Assembly: GCA_902702965.1 (NCBI GenBank)
Contig: CACRXP010000010.1
Location: 2,077,962-2,141,961, forward strand
Direction of reading: 5' to 3'
Source: Spirometra erinaceieuropaei
Taxonomy: Eukaryota > Platyhelminthes > Cestoda > Diphyllobothriidea > Diphyllobothriidae
Length of the DNA: 64,000 nucleotides
This document shows, piece after piece, positions 59,101 through 64,000 of this stretch. Position numbers and translations under genes: made by a program. Under the pieces are notes generated by a model that was not told where the DNA came from, did no database searches, and saw nothing but the letters and a program-made list of their open reading frames with translations. Each line of letters begins with the position of its first letter. Positions within the stretch are counted from its first letter, which is position 1.

Positions 59101-59809
59101 AACAGAACAACTTCAGCACAACGCCTAACACCAAAACATGAACTAAACTCCGCAGGCGTGTAGGACAAGTTCCCGCATTACGCAGCATCTACTACACGTC
59201 TACTCATATGATACTCGTGCAGGCATTCACATGAAGGACACTTATAAACAAGCCTGAATTGGCAGCCAAAAGTCTGACAGAAAACGACATGCGGTCCTGA
59301 CAGTAAACACAGTACTCACCATCCAATTTGTCAGGCCGGTATACCTGCGCGCAGGCTGGTTGCGCATAAAGACAGTGGGTAATTACGAACGCATAATGTT
59401 ACTTATTTCAATTGAGTAGAAACAATTTATTAACTAAGCGTTCGAACTCACGTTGTTTGGATACTATTCAGGCGCCCTTCTACAGATTTCAGTGTTGAAT
59501 TTTCCTTTTCCTCGGCTATTTTCAGTGCCGCCCATCGCTGCATATATTCCACCTGTCGATCAATGTCCTCCTTGACTTCACGGACAATATCATCAGCTTT
59601 ATTTGCAAACCAGGCAAAAATGAAAAATTCCTTCATTTTGACGCAGAGGCGGATTAAAGGAGAGTGAAAAGGCCAGTTGTAAAGGACTTACTGACTCCCT
59701 TCCTAGCCTGATTTTTGCAAAGGCAAATGAGTGCGACAAAGATTTCTACAAGCACCTCGAACAATAGGAACGGGGGAGGGAGGATGGTCTTTGATCTGTA
59801 CTCAGTCAT
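52990..59809 (-). CDS. Unrecognised membrane-anchored coiled-coil protein, 5 coding exons
   Basis: Spliced model: 59809-59692, 59596-59452, 59040-58973, 57575-57550, 53118-52990, totalling 486 nt and 161 aa. All four junctions keep frame (phases 1, 2, 1, 0). Residues 13-31 (FLLFEVLVEIFVALICLCK) form one hydrophobic membrane span next to the N-terminus. Residues 41-97 are highly charged with a heptad-like pattern (DDIVREVKEDIDRQVEYMQR and onward). Residues 98-119 form an acidic, Gly/Ala-rich hinge. Residues 120-152 (PPRLVQELEGLNERMEHLER) are a second coiled coil, followed by a basic tail. I do not recognise the family. A tail-out single-pass organelle or plasma-membrane protein that oligomerises through its coiled coils would fit, but that is inference. 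The gene sits about 14.7 kb upstream, in transcription order, of the calmodulin-like gene on the same strand, with no other sign of linkage. Confidence 0.75.
54000..54415. repeat. Repeat R3, copy 1
   Basis: gacgtcttcgggacataata, tatcagcttcagcggaataa, atactgaagtatttaccat, aggctcgtacccaaagttga, cccaatattcacaagctctc. Repeated in the same order and orientation at 54830. Confidence 0.75.
54425..54690 (+). repeat. Degenerate telomere-like TTAGGG tract
   Basis: Many ttaggg, ttacgg, ttaagg and gttagggttggg variants over about 260 bp, most regular at 54600-54685 (aagggttagggttggggttg). A decayed interstitial telomeric repeat. Confidence 0.75.
54830..55200. repeat. Repeat R3, copy 2
   Basis: Direct duplicate of 54000-54415, with small deletions; together the copies bracket the telomere-like tract. 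Confidence 0.75.
55502..56422. mobile_element. Foldback/MITE element copy 10 (subfamily B)
   Basis: TA-CAGTGAGTTACCGATCCC at the left; right end tttatgagatcagtgactga, slightly degraded. 0.92 kb. Confidence 0.7.
56430..56963. mobile_element. Foldback/MITE element copy 11 (subfamily A), intact ends
   Basis: TA-CAGTAGATGTACTAACTC at the left and GAGTTAGCACATCTACTG-TA at the right, nearly perfect inverted ends flanked by TA on both sides. 534 bp, shortened in the middle. Defines the family's termini best. Confidence 0.82.
57550..57575 (-). CDS. Coiled-coil gene, exon 4 (26-nt microexon)
   Basis: The acceptor is TTTTTGTTGAACAG and the donor CTGATG|GTGAGT. The 26 nt encode (D)EDLDQNLM and convert phase 1 to phase 0, linking exons 3 and 5. 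Both splice sites are strong, and the frame change is exactly what the flanking exons need. Confidence 0.72.
58560..58695 (-). repeat. Interspersed repeat R2, copy 2
   Basis: The reverse complement matches 43440-43572, including cggcgaaacacgcgtgtatg and gggcttttggct. Confidence 0.65.
58827..58839 (-). other. Candidate 13-nt alternative microexon
   Basis: TTTATGAGGAATG lies between AAATTTGCTTCAG and GTGAGT, both strong splice signals. Placed between exons 3 and 4 it creates an immediate TGA. It fits the frame only if exon 3 is replaced by it together with the 25-nt candidate. Confidence 0.4.
58973..59040 (-). CDS. Coiled-coil gene, exon 3 (acidic hinge)
   Basis: 68 nt, acceptor AACTTTAG, donor GAAG|GTAGGT. 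It encodes IDKLSERVGHTGAGDAASED. It enters in phase 2 and leaves in phase 1, matching its neighbours in the five-exon model. Confidence 0.75.
59320..59344 (-). other. Candidate 25-nt alternative microexon
   Basis: Sits between exons 2 and 3 of the coiled-coil gene and has a strong donor (GATG|GTGAGT) and an acceptor GCGCAG with a poor pyrimidine tract. Inclusion before exon 3 causes a frameshift and early stop. With exon 3 skipped and the 13-nt candidate at 58827-58839 included, the frame is restored. Confidence 0.35.
59452..59596 (-). CDS. Coiled-coil gene, exon 2
   Basis: 145 nt encoding the first, strongly charged coiled coil. The acceptor AAATAAAG is weak in pyrimidines close to the junction, but a TTTTTCATTTTTGCC tract lies just before it. 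The donor is AAC|GTGAGT. An in-frame ATG at 59636 lies inside the preceding short intron and would give a shorter unspliced form without the membrane span. Confidence 0.75.
59692..59809 (-). CDS. Coiled-coil gene, exon 1 (start and membrane span)
   Basis: ATG at 59809; encodes MTEYRSKTILPPP and then the hydrophobic span. The donor is GTCA|GTAAGT. The frame stays open upstream to a possible acceptor (CCCTTTTCAG near 59870), so the exon could begin earlier and the true start could lie in an upstream exon. The next intron is only 95 bp. Confidence 0.65.
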
Positions 59810-59819
59810 CAGCGAATAC

Positions 59820-61521
59820 TTGGTAAATTTCCAAACCTCAAGAGAATTGACCTCAACGGAAGAAAAAATATTGCTGAAAAGGGAGAAAAAACAGGGAAAA
59901 GAAGCTACTGCTGAACGTCAGTCAAGTATTCAAGTCTATAGGCAAAGCAAAATTTCTAGATATACTTGTGAATAAATGCATGGGCTCCCAGGTACTCAAT
60001 CGTACTAGGACGCATGTCCCCTATCAATGCATAACAAAAGGCAAAATTAATTTCGTTTAATTGGTCGAATTAGATCAAAATGAGTAAAATTATAGAATTT
60101 CAGGTGACACCGGGGAACAAGTTTGTTTTCCAGACAGACTTGGTAGTGCGATCTATTAATACGTAAAAGCTTGTTAGACTCGATATTTCAAAAATTATTT
60201 TTGACAGTATATTCAAGGATTTCCATCTCTTATTTTAGGTTGGATTCGGCAGCCTGTTGCCTTGGTAGAGAACGATAGCGTAAATATAGGCGAAATTTAA
60301 ACAAATAATCTGTCACCATTCTGGTTAGTCAGGTGTGTGAGCAGTTGTGTCTGGTTTGCTGGCGGAAAAATTACCGGGCCAGTTCAGAAAAGGATTGTTG
60401 CCGAGTTAATAACGGATTGTAGTACAAGGAGATCAGCATACTAGAGGAGAGGAGAAATAAGAATAAGGCTACTTTGAAGCAACATACCAAATAGATTGAG
60501 AGCATCATTGCCACACGCAGTGTCATGTTTTTCGATCAAAGCTTTCTTACCTGTTTGATTTCTTCTTTATTTGTGCCAGATCTCCCCTGTGTCGCGTAGT
60601 TTGAACAACATATAGACTTGCGTTATGTTACCCTTTAGAACCGCCAATGAAAGGACCTCCAACTATCAGCTTCAGTCCGACATTTCTGAAGCCTTAGAAG
60701 AGTGCATCTACGATGGAAAGTTCTGACCCCAGAAACTCAGAAATTATACCGAGATGGAATCAAAAGAAGTCAGGATAGTTGTTTTGCACAGTGAAACGCC
60801 TGTAGGCTGCAGGAAAGGCTCGTGTGCGTACAACTGGCTTTAATAATTACGCTTTAAACGTCGTGGGGATACTAGACTGCCAGACTTCCGTAAAATTCAT
60901 TCGCGTATGACTAAGACGGAAAATATCCATCACGCTGTTCTACCTGTGAAGTAACACTCAGGTATCCACTCAGTTGCCGAAAGAGTAGTCCCTTACTGAT
61001 CCACATCGTGGTTTTTTTCGAAACACGAGAGATTCGCTTATTGGAATAGCAATATGATTGTTGTCCTGTTGACACACCTTATCTGCGTGGGAAGATTATG
61101 CACCGTGTGCAATATTTGTCAGGTGTAGTCGGGTCTATCCGCTACTAAGTTTGCTTCTTCCATATCCCATCCTGCTTTCTGTCTCCGGGAGTTCTCGAGT
61201 TTGCGGTTTCCTAGCCCGGTTTGCCGTAGAATGAATACTTGTCCTCAGCTGTTCTCACTCCGAACCCCCCTCCCCTTGACGAGTACGTCACATGCGGAGA
61301 CCGTTATAAACTCAAGCGCTGCCAACTTGGTCACCGGGAAGCAACCCCTTATGTGAATGCTCCGTAAAATTCAACTGCTCTCATGCTCATCGGCCCAAAG
61401 TACCGAACCATTAGACAGTAAACGCACTGTCCGCAGGTATTTTTTCTGATTGCTCAAAAATGCACTATCGTTTGTTGGCGGTTGTCCTACTTAAACAACG
61501 CAGGTAACTTAGCAAGGCGTG
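59820..61521. other. Upstream of the coiled-coil gene, nothing certain
   Basis: A good minus-strand donor (CAG|GTAAGA near 60552) follows a short open stretch, but no frame-compatible partner was found. Promoter elements not identified. Confidence 0.35.
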
Positions 61522-61737
61522 NNNNNNNNNNNNNNNNNNNNNNNNNNNNNNNNNNNNNNNNNNNNNNNNNNNNNNNNNNNNNNNNNNNNNNNNNNNNNNN
61601 NNNNNNNNNNNNNNNNNNNNNNNNNNNNNNNNNNNNNNNNNNNNNNNNNNNNNNNNNNNNNNNNNNNNNNNNNNNNNNNNNNNNNNNNNNNNNNNNNNNN
61701 NNNNNNNNNNNNNNNNNNNNNNNNNNNNNNNNNNNNN
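61522..61737. other. Assembly gap (216 N)
   Basis: Run of unknown bases; the open frames across it are artefacts. Confidence 0.99.
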
Positions 61738-64000
61738 GAAGTAAACCCTGTCGAAGTAAGGATTTTGCTGACCCATGTAAAATTTACTAGCTCAACCACA
61801 GTAAAAAAATATAGAATTTTTTCACAAAATACTCATGTAAAAAAAGCCTCCAAAAACTAGCCATACTTCCTTTTATTCCGTTATGTCAGAAATCCTTAGA
61901 CTTAAACTTTGTCAAGATCTGCCAGTGAAAGCTGCCTTGGTCAGCTTTCGAAAGCGTCTGAGCATATGATTTTTGAAAGAAGCTTGAAGGTACGATTTCA
62001 TAATATCTGCTACATTGCCTTTTAAGTATTCTTCGCCGTATATGGACTCCATTTTAGCCATTTTGTTGACTAGCATAACAGCACCTTAACTTAATTATGA
62101 TCGCCCGACAATATGGAAAGAGTTGCGCTGTGACAACCCCCAGTTAGGAACTAATTCACCATTGGCTGCCTGTCGATCGCTAAAGCCCCCTAGATTGGGC
62201 ATTGGAATATGGGTCCTGTTGTTCGGATGGTCCTGCCCCAAATTCCGGGAGGAAATGGTGTTAGTGTTGGGGTTCGAGGGGGTTAGGGCCAGAGTTTATG
62301 TTAACTTTAGGGTTACAGTTTGGACACGGGAATAGATACCCTCCTGGAAGTTAGCGTAAGGTCACCCGTAGTACGGGGCTTAGCATTCCCGTGTCCGAAC
62401 GGAAGATAATTGCTAATCGAGTCATATTGGACAATTTGACGTTCATCACACTTTTACGACCATTTCACATCATATGAGCTGAGAATACGTCAGTTTTTCG
62501 TAAGCTCACCTATTAGCCATGTACCTATCACCTTTGTAGACGCGGAAGCTCTTCTCCGTCAATAGCTTCCATTTGCGCAAAATATTTGCTTTTAGTTAAA
62601 GTAGACTGAAACAGGATGCATGACGGATGCATTTTTATGCGGGGAGATGGCTAAACTGACGTCTACAGTCTGATCTGTACTTGTCAGCCGATCGGTTGCA
62701 CTCTCTTTGAGAGCTATGCGAGGCGAGGTTTGGTCCTGCAGTCCCGCTTGATTGATACTGTATGGTTGGCTCCCTAAAACACTTTTAATAGGTGCGATTA
62801 CGCCGACTTTACATGTATCACGTGTTTGCGCCTTCTTTATTATTTTACTCCTCGGAGGGATTTTTATACACCAGTCTCGGTTACATCAACTATCAGTTCA
62901 CACGCGCTTCCCTGCGTGGGCTTCCAGCCCTGCTTGCGCCCCCTTGGACAGATTGAAACTCCGCCGGTTCCCCTAAAGTGGCCATGCACTGCAAATTAAG
63001 ACGCAGTTCCCGCCATGGCCTTCCAGGTATGATTGCGGCCTCCTTAATCCAGCGAGTGGCCGGGTCGCGGGGATAGCGTATACAGCGAGCGTTGGTTCAC
63101 ACGTGGTTGTTTCGAGCTCTGCCTGCGGTCTCTTTCCTTGCCTAATCCAGCGACTAGCTAAGCTGGGAATGTTAACCAGAATTGTTTTGGTAAGCTAACC
63201 ATATGGTATCAATCAAGTGGGGGTGCAACGACCAAACCTCGCCCCACGTGTACACTTTCCTTACCGATGCTTGCGGCTTTGTTCACAAAGGCACAGCTGA
63301 CTCTCCCACTTGCCATTTAGGCCTAACCCTGCTACAATTTGCCTATCCATTGTACAGGCTAATAGCTGGTTTAAATTCCCCGCCCTCCACAACCACGTTT
63401 CTTGTTTGTTTGCGCACATAATCCAGAAAGACCAGTGTGCGTCAATTTTTGTTTCTAACTCAAACAGGTATTCATCCTTGGAAGTAACCAGAACTACGCA
63501 TCTCAGAGTATTCCACTGGATTCGTCCGCACTCCGATGATTTTACTCGCCGACGAGGGGAGGGGGAGTTTTGGCTGTCCTACTCCAGCAGACCTTTACGT
63601 AGTAGAGTGCTAGAATCTCTCAGCAACGGTATGATGGCATGGCCGAAGCAGTGCTCACGACCAAGCCCATTAGCTAGGTAGCAATTAGGCTGGATTGGTG
63701 CTGTCACACATTGGAGTTGCGTGTCGCCAAGACAAACTGTCGCGTGTTGAAAGGTGAGCAGGCAGACACAGGGTGAACGTCAAGGTCTGAGAAATGTGAG
63801 TCGCTTTTCCCGCGGTCTGAATTTAAAACAGGCATAGGCAGCAGAATTTATTTATACTGACGAATTTCGCAACCGCATCTCAGCTGAAACCCCTGGCTGC
63901 GCACAACATAGATTAAGAATAAGTAGCACATAGATATGTGTACTTGTATAGCAATTCGATGAGAAATAAAAAGTTCGTTGCTTGGTGCACACAGACTAAT
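61738..64000. other. Intergenic, nothing recognised
   Basis: A short telomere-like patch (gggggttagggcc, ctttagggttac) at 62260-62320 and two similar stretches near 63050 and 63140 (taatccagcga); no gene supported. Confidence 0.4.

Noticed and set aside
60540..60620. Possible exon ending at CAG|GTAAGA upstream of the coiled-coil gene
   Set aside because: Its end phase does not fit the upstream-extended frame of exon 1.
61465..61860. Four open frames across the N run
   Set aside because: Artefacts of unknown bases.
1..64000. CRISPR arrays, bacterial defence genes or operons
   Set aside because: No regularly spaced short repeats and no prokaryotic gene organisation; the sequence is plainly eukaryotic.

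Overview
This is a eukaryotic, gene-poor, repeat-rich, AT-leaning window with one assembly gap (N run 61522-61737). Spliced genes, relics of Penelope-like retroelements (PLEs) carrying hammerhead-ribozyme motifs, short foldback DNA transposons, tRNA-derived SINEs and a degenerate TTAGGG tract together suggest an invertebrate, most likely a flatworm (fluke or tapeworm). The organism assignment is inference. I found no bacterial-type genes, operons or CRISPR arrays.

Two protein-coding genes can be rebuilt exon by exon, both on the minus strand. The first (10778-38280) is a divergent calmodulin-like protein of 161 aa with four canonical EF-hand loops in seven coding exons. Its coding segments are 3, 34, 144, 110, 70, 66 and 59 nt, nearly the layout of vertebrate calmodulin genes, including an intron directly after the ATG. 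Two of its six introns appear to use GC-AG rather than GT-AG borders. The second (52990-59809) is an unrecognised 161-aa protein with one N-terminal membrane segment followed by coiled coil, in five coding exons, one of only 26 nt. Every exon junction in both models keeps the reading frame.

Layout: 1-2030 GC-richer composite repeats; 2440-5080 PLE debris with ribozyme motifs; 5101-6980 foldback elements; 7189-9330 PLE and composite repeats; 10503-38280 the calmodulin-like gene, whose introns hold PLE fragments (12.3-13.3 kb, 21.5-23.4 kb), foldback elements (16.6-18.6, 20.0-20.6, 24.2-26.2, 33.6-34.4 kb), SINEs (27.2-28.2 kb) and a G-rich microsatellite (36.6 kb); 39561-40521 another foldback element; 47.1-49.1 kb SINEs and an internally deleted PLE; 50.4-50.8 kb a LINE tail; 51.2-52.0 kb SINE cluster; 52990-59809 the membrane/coiled-coil gene, whose introns hold a telomere-like tract between duplicated sequences (54.0-55.2 kb) and two abutting foldback elements (55.5-57.0 kb); 59.8-64 kb has no recognised gene.

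The two genes are not functionally linked by anything visible. The rest is a record of mobile-element insertion and decay, much of it inside the introns of the two genes.
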